DNA from: Alphaproteobacteria bacterium HGW-Alphaproteobacteria-14
GTDB lineage: Bacteria > Pseudomonadota > Alphaproteobacteria > Sphingomonadales > Sphingomonadaceae
DNA length: 43,550 nucleotides
Reading direction: 5' to 3'
Assembly (NCBI GenBank): GCA_002842925.1
Contig: PHEL01000003.1
Coordinates: 1 to 43,550, forward strand
The notes beneath the pieces are model-generated. The model saw only the letters and a list, made by a program, of their open reading frames with translations. It was not told where the DNA came from and searched no databases. The translations under genes and the position numbers were made by a program. Shown in pieces: positions 20,360-29,172 of the stretch. How positions within the stretch are numbered: the stretch's first letter is position 1; each line of letters starts with the position of its first letter.

Positions 20360-21366
20360 AACTCGCAACGTTGAACAACGGCACCCGCGACGGCAAGTTG
20401 GTGGTGGTATCCAAAGACCTCACCCGCTGCTGTGCAGCGGGCTATATCGCCCCCACCCTGCAAGCCGCGCTGGATGATTGGGCGCGGATCGCGCCGCAAC
20501 TCGAAGTGCTCGCCCGCGATGTCGAATATGAAACAGTGCCGTGCGAACGCTTCCACGAAAGGCAGGCGCATTCGCCGCTGCCGCGCGCCTACCAATGGGC
20601 AGATGGCAGCGCCTATATCAACCATGTCGAACTCGTCCGGAAGGCACGCGGGAGCAAGGTTCCCGACAGTTTCTACACCGATCCGCTGATGTATCAGGGC
20701 GGATCGGACGCTTTCCTTGCCCCGCGCAGCAGCATACCCTTGGGCGATCCCGCTTGGGGCTGCGACATGGAGGGTGAAATTGCCTGCATCACCGATGATG
20801 TGCCGATGGGCGTTTCGGCGGACGCCGCCGCAGGGCACATCAAGCTGCTGATGCTGGTGAATGACGTATCCTTGCGCGGGTTGATCCCGGCGGAACTGGA
20901 AAAGGGTTTCGGCTTCTTCCAGTCCAAGCCCGCCAGCGCATTTTCTCCGGTGGCGGTGACGCCTGATGAATTGGGCGAAGCATGGGCCGACAATCTGATC
21001 CACCTGCCGTTGATGGTGGATTATAATGGTGCACCATTCGGGCGCGCAAACGCTGGGCAGGATGCGACCTTCAATCTGGCGCAATTGGTTGCTCACGCGG
21101 CGAAAACCCGCAACCTTGGCGCTGGCACGGTGATCGGCAGCGGCACGGTATCGAACAAGGGCGCCGATGGCGGCGCGGGCACCCCGGTTTCGGCAGGCGG
21201 AGCGGGCTATTCGTGCATTGCCGAAATCCGCATGATCGAAACAATTGCCAGCGGCGCGGCGACCACGCCGTTCATGCAGGCTGGCGACACTGTGCGGATC
21301 GAGATGCGCGATCAACACAACCATTCGATCTTTGGCGCGATTGAACAGGAAGTGGTCGCGGTCTGA
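20356..21366 (+). CDS. Fumarylacetoacetate hydrolase family protein
   Basis: 'MKLATLNNGTRDGKLVVVSKDL', 'DPLMYQGGSDAFLAPRSSIPLGDPAWGCDMEGEIACITDDVPMG', 'GAGTVIGSGTVSNK'; ATGA overlap with maiA. Confidence 0.92.
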   Translation: MKLATLNNGTRDGKLVVVSKDLTRCCAAGYIAPTLQAALDDWARIAPQLEVLARDVEYETVPCERFHERQAHSPLPRAYQWADGSAYINHVELVRKARGSKVPDSFYTDPLMYQGGSDAFLAPRSSIPLGDPAWGCDMEGEIACITDDVPMGVSADAAAGHIKLLMLVNDVSLRGLIPAELEKGFGFFQSKPASAFSPVAVTPDELGEAWADNLIHLPLMVDYNGAPFGRANAGQDATFNLAQLVAHAAKTRNLGAGTVIGSGTVSNKGADGGAGTPVSAGGAGYSCIAEIRMIETIASGAATTPFMQAGDTVRIEMRDQHNHSIFGAIEQEVVAV

Positions 21367-21433
21367 AGCCGACCTGGGGGCCTTGAGGTGGTTTAGACCT
21401 CCTCCAGGGTGCCTTTAGGCTGCCCTTGGCCAA

Positions 21434-21449
21434 TGTTTCACATGAAACA
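21434..21449. promoter_or_regulatory. parS-like ParB-binding site (TGTTTCACATGAAACA), one mismatch to the TGTTTCACGTGAAACA consensus
   Basis: Literal string in the convergent intergenic region between the FAH-family gene and ald. Confidence 0.6.
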
Positions 21450-21450
21450 T

Positions 21451-22539
21451 TCAGGCGGCAAACCCCAGACTCTCCGCCACCGCCGCATTGACGATCCGGC
21501 CCTTGTGGACATTGAGGCCGGGGGCGAGATGCGGGTCGTCTTCGCAGGCTGCGATGCCCTTGTTCGCCAGCGCCAGCCCAAACGGCAGGGTGGCATTATT
21601 GAGCGCATAGGAACTCGTCAGCGGCACCGCGCCGGGCATATTGGCAACGCAATAGTGGATGATCCCGTCAACCTCGTAGGTCGGATTTTCATGGGTCGTG
21701 GGGTGCGATGTTTCAAAGCAGCCGCCCTGATCAATCGCAACATCAACCAGCACCGCGCGGCGCTTCATATCGGGCAGCATCGCGCGGGTGACAAGATGCG
21801 GTGCGCTCGCCCCCGGAATCAGCACCGCGCCGATAACCACGTCGGCCTGTGTGACCGCCTGTTCGATTGTTCCGGCAGTGGAAAAGCGGGTGATGGCGCG
21901 GCCTTGGAACATCTCGTCAAGCTGGCGCAGGCGCGGCAGCGAACGGTCGAAAATCTCCACCGTCGCCCCCAGCCCCACCGCCATGCGCGCCGCCTGTGTG
22001 CCGACCACCCCGCCGCCCAGCACCACCACGCGCGCAGGCAGCACGCCGGGCACCCCGCCCATCAAAGTGCCGCGTCCGCCAGTATTGGCCCGCAAGGCGA
22101 GCGCCCCCGCCTCGATCGCCAGCCGTCCCGCGACCTCGCTCATCGGAGCGAGCAAGGGCAGCCCGCCGCCGGGGCCGGTCACGGTTTCATATGCAACCGC
22201 CGAAACGCCTGATTGCATCAGGCCGCGCGCCTGATCGGGATCGGGGGCCAGGTGCAGGTAAGTGAACAGGATCTGCCCTTCGCGCAGTTGCGCCCATTCG
22301 CCGGGCTGCGGTTCCTTGACCTTCACCACCATATCGGCGCGGGCGAAGACTTCGGCGGCGCTGTCCACCACCTCGGCCCCGGCCTTGCGGTAGGTGTCGT
22401 CGTCCTTGTCGATGCCCAGCCCAGCGCCGGTTTCAACGACAACGCGGTGTCCGGCGGACGCATATTCGCGCACGGCTTCGGGGGTGAGGCCGACGCGGAA
22501 CTCGCTCGGCTTGATTTCCTTGGGAACGCCGACCAGCAT
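21451..22539 (-). CDS. ald: Alanine dehydrogenase
   Basis: 'MLVGVPKEIKPSEFRVGLTPEAVREY', 'RVVVLGGGVVGTQAARMAVGLGATVEIFDRSLPRLRQLDEMF', 'DVAIDQGGCFETSHPTTHENPTYEVDGIIHYCVANMPGAVPLTSSYALNNATLPFGLALA'. Confidence 0.97.
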   Translation of the reverse strand: MLVGVPKEIKPSEFRVGLTPEAVREYASAGHRVVVETGAGLGIDKDDDTYRKAGAEVVDSAAEVFARADMVVKVKEPQPGEWAQLREGQILFTYLHLAPDPDQARGLMQSGVSAVAYETVTGPGGGLPLLAPMSEVAGRLAIEAGALALRANTGGRGTLMGGVPGVLPARVVVLGGGVVGTQAARMAVGLGATVEIFDRSLPRLRQLDEMFQGRAITRFSTAGTIEQAVTQADVVIGAVLIPGASAPHLVTRAMLPDMKRRAVLVDVAIDQGGCFETSHPTTHENPTYEVDGIIHYCVANMPGAVPLTSSYALNNATLPFGLALANKGIAACEDDPHLAPGLNVHKGRIVNAAVAESLGFAA

Positions 22540-22634
22540 GATTCTCTCCTCGCGATGCAGCCGAAACGGCGCTAGTGTAGGCGTAATAAAATTACAAGTT
22601 CGCGCAAGGTCGATTGCAAGCCAGGAGCCACCTC

Positions 22635-24098
22635 ATGACCGCCTACCCCACCGTCAAAATGTTGATCAACGGTGAATGGATCGCCGCCGGAGAGGCCGGT
22701 GCGATGGATGTGGTGAACCCGGCCACCGGGCAGGTGATCGGGCAGTGCCCCAAAGCATCGCCCGCACAACTCGATGCCGCACTCGCCGCCGCCGACGAAG
22801 CCTTCGTCACGTGGAGCAAGACACCCGGCGCACAGCGTTACGCCATCCTGCGCCGCGCCGCCGAACTGCTGCGCGAACGCGCCCCTGCAATTGCCCATAC
22901 CGTCACCGCCGAAATGGGTAAACCGCGCGCGCAGGCGGTGGGCGAAATCGCCGCTTCGGGTGACATGATCGACTTCCTTGGCGAAGAAGCCAAGCGGCGC
23001 GGCGGGCGGTTGATCCCGGCTCGTAGCGATAGCGTGATCGCCCAGACCGTGACCCACGAACCGGTCGGCCCCTGCGTGTTGCTGACCCCGTGGAACTTCC
23101 CCGTTAACTTGCCCGCCAAGAAGATTGCAGGCGCGCTGGCAGCGGGGTGCACTGCGATCCTGAAGCCTGCCGAAAACACCCCTGCATCGGCGCAATTGCT
23201 GGTCGAATGCTTTGTCGATGCGGGCCTGCCCAAGGGGGTGCTGAACCTCGTTTACGGTGATCCCGGCCCGGTGTCCGAACACCTGATCGCCGCGCCTGCG
23301 GTGCGCAAAGTCAGCTTCACCGGATCGACTGCGGTGGGCAAGCAGCTGGGCGCGCTGGCTGCTTCGTATATGAAGCGTTTTACCCCCGAACTCGGCGGCC
23401 ATGCCCCGGTGATCGTCAGCAAACACGCCGATCTTGACCGCGCGGTAGCGGCCTGCGCGGCGACCAAGTTCCGCAATGCCGGACAGGTCTGCGTTTCGCC
23501 CACGCGGTTTCTGGTGGCGCGCGAGGTCTATGACCGCTTCGTTGCCGAATTCGCCGCGCGCGCGAGTAACATGAAAGTCGGCGATCCGGGGGCGGATGAC
23601 AGCGTCGACATGGGGCCGCTCGCCCACGCCCGCCGGATTGCGGCGATGGAAGCGGTGGTTGCCGATGTTAGCAGCTTGGGGGCAGGCAATCGCGGTGAGG
23701 TTGTCACCGGAGGATCAGTCATCGCAGGCAGCGGGTTCTTTTTCCAGCCCACCGTGATCGCCAACCCCGCCCCCGACAGCCGTTTCATGACCGAGGAACC
23801 GTTCGGCCCGATTGCCGGGATCGTCCCGTTTGACGCGATCGAGGATGCGGTGCGGATCGCCAATAGCCTGCGTTATGGGTTGGCCGCCTATGCCTTTTCG
23901 GGCGACCTCGATGAAGCGCACTATCTTGGGCGGGCCTTGCGCGCGGGCATGGTGGGGATCAACCAATTGATCGTATCATCGCCCGAAACCCCGTTCGGCG
24001 GGGTGGGGGATAGCGGTTTTGGATCGGAAGGGGGCGAAGAAGGCTATCTCGCCTTCACCGACACCAAGCTGGTGGTCATGGCGAAAGCGGGCGGGTAG
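22635..24098 (+). CDS. NAD(P)-dependent aldehyde dehydrogenase, succinate-semialdehyde dehydrogenase-like
   Basis: 'LINGEWIAAGEAGAMDVVNPATG', 'TPWNFPVNLPAKKIAGALAAGCTAILKPAE', 'VSFTGSTAVGKQLGALAA', 'FRNAGQVCVSPTRFLV'. Confidence 0.9.
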   Translation: MTAYPTVKMLINGEWIAAGEAGAMDVVNPATGQVIGQCPKASPAQLDAALAAADEAFVTWSKTPGAQRYAILRRAAELLRERAPAIAHTVTAEMGKPRAQAVGEIAASGDMIDFLGEEAKRRGGRLIPARSDSVIAQTVTHEPVGPCVLLTPWNFPVNLPAKKIAGALAAGCTAILKPAENTPASAQLLVECFVDAGLPKGVLNLVYGDPGPVSEHLIAAPAVRKVSFTGSTAVGKQLGALAASYMKRFTPELGGHAPVIVSKHADLDRAVAACAATKFRNAGQVCVSPTRFLVAREVYDRFVAEFAARASNMKVGDPGADDSVDMGPLAHARRIAAMEAVVADVSSLGAGNRGEVVTGGSVIAGSGFFFQPTVIANPAPDSRFMTEEPFGPIAGIVPFDAIEDAVRIANSLRYGLAAYAFSGDLDEAHYLGRALRAGMVGINQLIVSSPETPFGGVGDSGFGSEGGEEGYLAFTDTKLVVMAKAGG

Positions 24099-24115
24099 GG
24101 CCGCGCCGTTCCGGT

Positions 24116-24271
24116 TTACGCGATCAGGTGGACAATCCGCGAAAGCAGCGATTGGCGGGTTTGCATCGGCTGAATCCGGCCATAGCGCGCGCGGCGCGAA
24201 TATTCGTCCTGAATGCAGACAGTGCGGTGCATGGGATCTGGCCCGCTGGACCAGATTGTTGGTCTTGCCAT
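24116..24271 (-). CDS. Candidate small protein (51 aa), unverified
   Basis: ATG at 24271: MARPTIWSSGPDPMHRTVCIQDEYSRRARYGRIQPMQTRQSLLSRIVHLIA, with an AT-rich upstream region 24280-24350. Confidence 0.3.
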   Translation of the reverse strand: MARPTIWSSGPDPMHRTVCIQDEYSRRARYGRIQPMQTRQSLLSRIVHLIA

Positions 24272-24372
24272 TGATCGCTTCCCGATTCGTTTATTTGGTA
24301 TTGAGCAAGTTAACAGCAAATCTGTGGAAAACACAAACCAAACATAGTTAACGGGCTTGCCTCTGCCACACT

Positions 24373-25539
24373 TCACCGATTCGTGCGCGTCACCCCGGCA
24401 GAACGCACATCGGCAAGGGTCGGATATCCGTTAACGGCCATCAAAAGATCAGCTTCGGCAAGGATGGATCGTAACACCCACGCCGCACCCTCGGCCCCGC
24501 CTAGTGCAAGCCCATAGGTATAGGGCCGCCCCACGCCAACCGCGCGGGCACCCATCGCCAGCGCCTTGACCACATCGGTGCCGGATCGGATTCCGCTGTC
24601 AAACAGCACCGGGGTATCGCCCGCCGCCTGCACCACATCGCCCAGCAGATCGATCGTGGCGATCCCGCCATTGGCCTGCCGCCCGCCGTGGTTCGAACAA
24701 TAGACCGCATCCACCCCGCTATCGACCGCACGGCGCACATCGTCGGGGTGGCAGATGCCTTTGAGGACAATCGGCAGCTTGGTCACCGATTTGAACCAGG
24801 CCATGTCATCCCATGTCAGCACCTGCCCGAATGTCGCTGCCCAGGTAAAAATCGCCGCGCCAAGGTCTTCTTCGGGCGGCTTGGCCAGCAGCGCGCGGAA
24901 CACCGGATCGGTGAAGTAATTCTGCAAGACCTTGCCGCGCAGCTGCGGGAAGTTTGACGCGTTGAGATCGCGCGGGCGCCACCCTGTCACCCACGTATCC
25001 AGCGTCACCACCAGCGCCGTATATCCCGCATCCTCGGCGCGGCGGATCAGGCTGGTCGCCAGTTCCTTGTTCTTGGGCGTGTAAAGCTGGAACCACGCAG
25101 GCGTATCCCCGCAGGCCGCCTTCACGTCCTCCAGCGGATCATTGGCGAGGGTCGAGGCACAGAACGGCACCCCTGTCAGCGCCGATGCGCGCGCGGCTGC
25201 CATGTCGCCGTGGCGGTCTTGCGATGCCTCTCCGTTCACGCCAATCGGGGCCATGAACAGCGGGGTGGGATAGGTGTGGCCGAACAGTTCGATCGACAGA
25301 TCACGCGTCGCGCAATCGACCATCATGCGCGGCACCATGCCCCAGTGGTGGAACGCGGCGGCGTTCTGATCCTGCGTGTGTTCATCCCCGCACCCGCCCG
25401 CGACATAATTGGTCAGGCTTGGCCCCAGCGCTTCGTGCGCGCGCTTTTCCAGCGTGGCGAAATCGACCGGCCAGGTGGGCAGGACGCCGCTTAACCCGGC
25501 ATTGTAGATTTCATTCTGCATCGCGCCGAAATTGGTCAT
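24373..25539 (-). CDS. FMN-dependent alpha-hydroxy-acid oxidase family, lactate 2-monooxygenase-like
   Basis: 'NEIYNAGLSGVLPTWPVDFATLEKRAHEALGPSLTNYVAGGCGDEHTQDQNAAAFHHWGMVPRMM', 'GVDAVYCSNHGGRQANGG', 'DTPVLFDSGIRSGTDVVKALAMGARAVGVGRPY'. Confidence 0.92.
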   Translation of the reverse strand: MTNFGAMQNEIYNAGLSGVLPTWPVDFATLEKRAHEALGPSLTNYVAGGCGDEHTQDQNAAAFHHWGMVPRMMVDCATRDLSIELFGHTYPTPLFMAPIGVNGEASQDRHGDMAAARASALTGVPFCASTLANDPLEDVKAACGDTPAWFQLYTPKNKELATSLIRRAEDAGYTALVVTLDTWVTGWRPRDLNASNFPQLRGKVLQNYFTDPVFRALLAKPPEEDLGAAIFTWAATFGQVLTWDDMAWFKSVTKLPIVLKGICHPDDVRRAVDSGVDAVYCSNHGGRQANGGIATIDLLGDVVQAAGDTPVLFDSGIRSGTDVVKALAMGARAVGVGRPYTYGLALGGAEGAAWVLRSILAEADLLMAVNGYPTLADVRSAGVTRTNR

Positions 25540-25648
25540 GGCCCTGGTCTCTCCTGTTTCTCTATGAGAAGGGATTCAGACCATGCAGCGGCATGGGGCA
25601 AGCGATTTTTTGGCGCTCGGTTGCTGGGGTGAGGGGCATTAGGAGGCT

Positions 25649-28021
25649 TTATTCCGGCAGGAAGCCGAGTTCATACACCATCGGCCGCAGTTTTGTGGTG
25701 AGCGCGGCGAAGGCGGCTTTGAAGGGGTCGAAGTCGGTGAGTTCGTTGTCGCTGTAAGCTTCGAGCGCGCGGCGCACCTGATACCAGCCTGCATCGGCGC
25801 GATTGAGTTTGTATTCTTCCCTGATCTTGTTGGGGAACTGCGTGGCGTGGAAGCGCTGGAACAGCTTGCGGCCTTCATCAAGCACGGCGCGGGCTTCGGG
25901 CGAGAAGGCCATGCCCGCCATGTAGCGCACGAGAAAATCACTCTCGAACCGCGCCTTCGCGCCGACTTCGGCTTCGGTGAAGGGGATGAAGTGGTTGGTG
26001 AGGCTCCAGTCGCGATCATTCCACCGCAGCCCGTCCGCGCCTGCGGTGAGGTTGCTGCCGTTGAACAGCATCCAGACGAGGCAATCGGATTTGAACTCGT
26101 CCGAGAGCGGCTGCGAGGGCTGCAGGAACTGGTCGCGATCATTGAGCCATGTCGGCTTGATAAGGCGGCGGACAGCGAACACGATGGCGGCTTGCCAGAG
26201 GTTTTCGGGCGTGATGTAGTAGCCATTGCCCTGACTGCAAACCGACGAATACATCGCCGTGAGCGTGCTCGCGTGTTGAAGATCATTTGCGTTTGCGAGC
26301 ATGTGCCCGATTGCGCCCTCGTGCCATGTGCTAACCTTGGCATGGCCAGTCTTTGCAGCGACCGCATTGGTTAGCGGGACGATCTGACCGGATGCAGGCA
26401 GCCGGACAATCCATTTGCTTAGCATTCGGTCATTTGGGACGTTGAAGAATGACTTTTCGCCAATCGCATTCCCATTCCGATCAAGCGCCGTGGTGGTTAC
26501 TGCGTCTGACGGTGCCTTTATGCCCATGTCCCAAATCAGAAAGCCAATTGGGTAGTTCCCCTTCAATCCATCAAAGACCTTGCTCGGAACCACGAACCCA
26601 TCGAGGTATTTCGCCGTCCAACGATCTCGAAATTTGTCGAAATTCGGAGCGTTCACGTATTTGAGCTTGGCGAACATCGCGAGTTTTGCGGTTGGAAGTT
26701 CGACCATCATGCGATGCATGAATTGAGCGAACAACTCTCGCGCGGCATAACCTAAATCGTCCATTCCGTGGCTAACGCGGGTGGTTGCGATTCCGGTTTT
26801 TCCAGCGTTGCCTTGAGCGTTCGCCGCTTCACCATAAGGCGGATTGATCAGCACGAGTATCGGCTTTGCGCCCTTCTTGCCTTCTCGTGCATCGGCAATG
26901 GCCTGTCGCAGTGCCTGCGGCACCTTGCCCGACAGCGAATAATCAATCTCGCCAAAATCGGTCACATCGTCGTTGAGGTAGTCGTATTGAAAAATCTCCG
27001 CCCCGGCGAAGGCCGGGTTGCTGCGCATGATCGTCACGTCTTCCTGATCCAGCGTGGACATGAACACGTTGCGCAAGTTGCTATGCTTGGCCTCCAGATT
27101 GCCGACGCCTGCGCACATATCCCACACGATATATTTCTGCTGCCAGTCCGCGCCCAGCGTGGCGTTGAGCTGATCATAGGCTTTATCGACGATGTGCAGC
27201 GGGGTGTAGAACGCGCCCTTGAACTTCTGGTCGTCCAGCGGCAGCAGGCTGTCGCGCCGTTCGAGCAGATAGTGCCGGTGTTTCTGTTCGGGCGGGCGGT
27301 GGTAGATGTTCCAGAAATTGCGATAGCCGCGCTCGCTCGCCAGTTCGTATTGCTCGGCCCCGATGATGAACACCGGCTTGTCCCCGCTGAACAGCAGGCG
27401 CGCGGGCAGGTTGCGCATCGCTTCGTTGGTGCCATCGTGCATGATGTCGGCAAAGAACAGCACGGCGTAATCCGCCTCGCGCTTCACGCCCAGTTCCACA
27501 CCGACCATCGCCACCCATTTATCGAACACCTGCCGCAGATTGTTGGGCGTGATCGGGGTGCGGATAATCCGGCCTTCGCGCACCGCATCGCTGGCGGCCT
27601 TGATGAATTCAGCTTCGTAACCGTCAATCTGGTAAAGGATGAAATGGGTTTCGATGGTGGGCGCAATCTGCGCGGCCAGCGCCTTGTCCGCAGCAGAGCC
27701 GGATTTGGGCCAGACAATCGTCTTGTCATCCAGCAACGGCAGCGCGTGCTCGGTCGCCATCAGCGCGGCTTTTTCGCGGTCGATCACGCACAGGAAACCG
27801 GGGATCGCCTCACCCCGTTTGCGCGCGGCGCGGACATAGGTCAGCAGTTGCGCGAACATCAAAAGCGGCGGGGTGGCGGATTCCTTGGCCTCGAACCAGA
27901 TTTCGGGGGTCTGGATATCGACCAGGCCCTTGAACACACCTTTGAGGCCAAGCGCCGCGATATAGGCGTCCTTGACGTCTTCTTCGGTGCGGGCGCGGGC
28001 GAGCGTTTCGGATAGCGTCAT
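25649..28021 (-). CDS. N6-adenine DNA methyltransferase with putative N-terminal PD-(D/E)xK nuclease region (type IIG-like stand-alone RM candidate)
   Basis: Motif I 'IVWDMCAGVGNLEA' preceded by 'FKGAFYTPLHIVDKAYDQL'; motif IV 'LVLINPPYGEA'; N-terminal 'GLVDIQTPEIWFEAKES' fits D-x8-ExK. ATG at 28021 gives 790 aa. Confidence 0.82.
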   Translation of the reverse strand: MTLSETLARARTEEDVKDAYIAALGLKGVFKGLVDIQTPEIWFEAKESATPPLLMFAQLLTYVRAARKRGEAIPGFLCVIDREKAALMATEHALPLLDDKTIVWPKSGSAADKALAAQIAPTIETHFILYQIDGYEAEFIKAASDAVREGRIIRTPITPNNLRQVFDKWVAMVGVELGVKREADYAVLFFADIMHDGTNEAMRNLPARLLFSGDKPVFIIGAEQYELASERGYRNFWNIYHRPPEQKHRHYLLERRDSLLPLDDQKFKGAFYTPLHIVDKAYDQLNATLGADWQQKYIVWDMCAGVGNLEAKHSNLRNVFMSTLDQEDVTIMRSNPAFAGAEIFQYDYLNDDVTDFGEIDYSLSGKVPQALRQAIADAREGKKGAKPILVLINPPYGEAANAQGNAGKTGIATTRVSHGMDDLGYAARELFAQFMHRMMVELPTAKLAMFAKLKYVNAPNFDKFRDRWTAKYLDGFVVPSKVFDGLKGNYPIGFLIWDMGIKAPSDAVTTTALDRNGNAIGEKSFFNVPNDRMLSKWIVRLPASGQIVPLTNAVAAKTGHAKVSTWHEGAIGHMLANANDLQHASTLTAMYSSVCSQGNGYYITPENLWQAAIVFAVRRLIKPTWLNDRDQFLQPSQPLSDEFKSDCLVWMLFNGSNLTAGADGLRWNDRDWSLTNHFIPFTEAEVGAKARFESDFLVRYMAGMAFSPEARAVLDEGRKLFQRFHATQFPNKIREEYKLNRADAGWYQVRRALEAYSDNELTDFDPFKAAFAALTTKLRPMVYELGFLPE

Positions 28022-28315
28022 CGGGCAATTGTCTTGGCGGATGTGATCATCTGATCCCCTTTGCCGCACCATTCCAACAATCCCAACGCTCTGCCAAGCC
28101 GCAATCGGTCTTAAGCCACATCCAGAACTGCGAGATAGCTTGCCAGCCCGATTGAAAACGCCGGGAAGAAGAAATGAAAACTCACCGTGAACGCAAATTG
28201 AATCCGGGCGAGCAGCAGAGCGTCGAGGGTTTCAAACATGGTCAGGAACTAGTCCTTTGGAAGCGGCAATCAATTGCGATCACTGCACCTGATATACGGT
28301 TTTGGCGCATAAGGT

Positions 28316-28350
28316 TGCACCGCCGGACGGGGGGATTGTCCGGCGGTGCA
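28316..28350 (-). terminator. Strong hairpin 3' of the 1-Cys peroxiredoxin gene
   Basis: Perfect 13-bp inverted repeat TGCACCGCCGGAC-(GGGGGGATT)-GTCCGGCGGTGCA, 18 nt past the stop at 28368. No strong U-tract. Confidence 0.5.
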
Positions 28351-28367
28351 GGTTGTGGCGGGGCCGC

Positions 28368-28997
28368 CTACGCGACGTCCACCAACCTCAGGTAAGGCTT
28401 GATGGTTTCAAAGCCCTGCGGGAACATTTCGTTCGCCTTGGCATCGGGGATTGACGGAGGGATGATGACCTTGTCGCCCGGACGCCAATCGGCCGGGGTG
28501 GCGATGGTCATGCGGTCGGCCAGCTGCAAGCTGTCGATCACGCGCAGAATTTCATCAAAATTGCGTCCCACGCTCATCGGATAGGTCATGGTCAGGCGAA
28601 TTTTCATTTTCGGGTCGATGATGAACACCGAACGCACCGCCGCCGTCTCGCTCTGATCGGGGTGGATCATGTCATAGAGCCTGGCGATTTCCAGATCAGG
28701 GTCGGCCACGATCGGGAATGTCAGTGTCACGCCTTGTGTTTCATCGACATCCTTGACCCAGGTGAGGTGTTCTTCAACCGTATCGGTCGACAGGCCGAGC
28801 GGCTTGGTGTTGCGCTTGTCAAAGTCAGCAGCAAGGCGCGCGGTCATGCCCATTTCGGTGGTGCAGACAGGAGTGAAATCGGCCGGGTGGCTGAAAAAGA
28901 ACACCCAGCTATCGCCTGCCCAATCGTGCAGGCTGATTTCGCCGGTCGTGGTGGCGACGGTAAAGTCAGGGGCGGTATCGCCGATGTGCAGGCTCAT
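28368..28997 (-). CDS. Peroxiredoxin (1-Cys/Prx6-type AhpC/TSA)
   Basis: 'LHIGDTAPDFTVATTTGEISLHDWAGDSWVFFFSHPADFTPVCTTEMG', 'RSVFIIDPKMKIRLTMTYPMSVGRNFDEILRVIDSLQL'. Confidence 0.94.
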   Translation of the reverse strand: MSLHIGDTAPDFTVATTTGEISLHDWAGDSWVFFFSHPADFTPVCTTEMGMTARLAADFDKRNTKPLGLSTDTVEEHLTWVKDVDETQGVTLTFPIVADPDLEIARLYDMIHPDQSETAAVRSVFIIDPKMKIRLTMTYPMSVGRNFDEILRVIDSLQLADRMTIATPADWRPGDKVIIPPSIPDAKANEMFPQGFETIKPYLRLVDVA

Positions 28998-29172
28998 TAC
29001 GGATACTCCTTTGCGTTGATGCAACCGCTTTAGCAGGAGATGCGATTCTGGTATAATTCAATTACTCGATTTATGAAACCGATTTTTCAATTCTTCACGA
29101 ATGAGCTGCATTTGAGCAGATTTTGCGGACTATGGCGTGAATCGCATACAGATTTTTTATATTAAGCACCCG

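Noticed and set aside
26768-28015. 415-aa plus-strand ORF
   Set aside because: Antisense to the methyltransferase, which has clear catalytic motifs.
28174-28395. 73-aa plus-strand ORF in the gap between methyltransferase and peroxiredoxin
   Set aside because: Runs through the 13-bp hairpin and into the peroxiredoxin 3' end; no ribosome-binding site or domain evidence.
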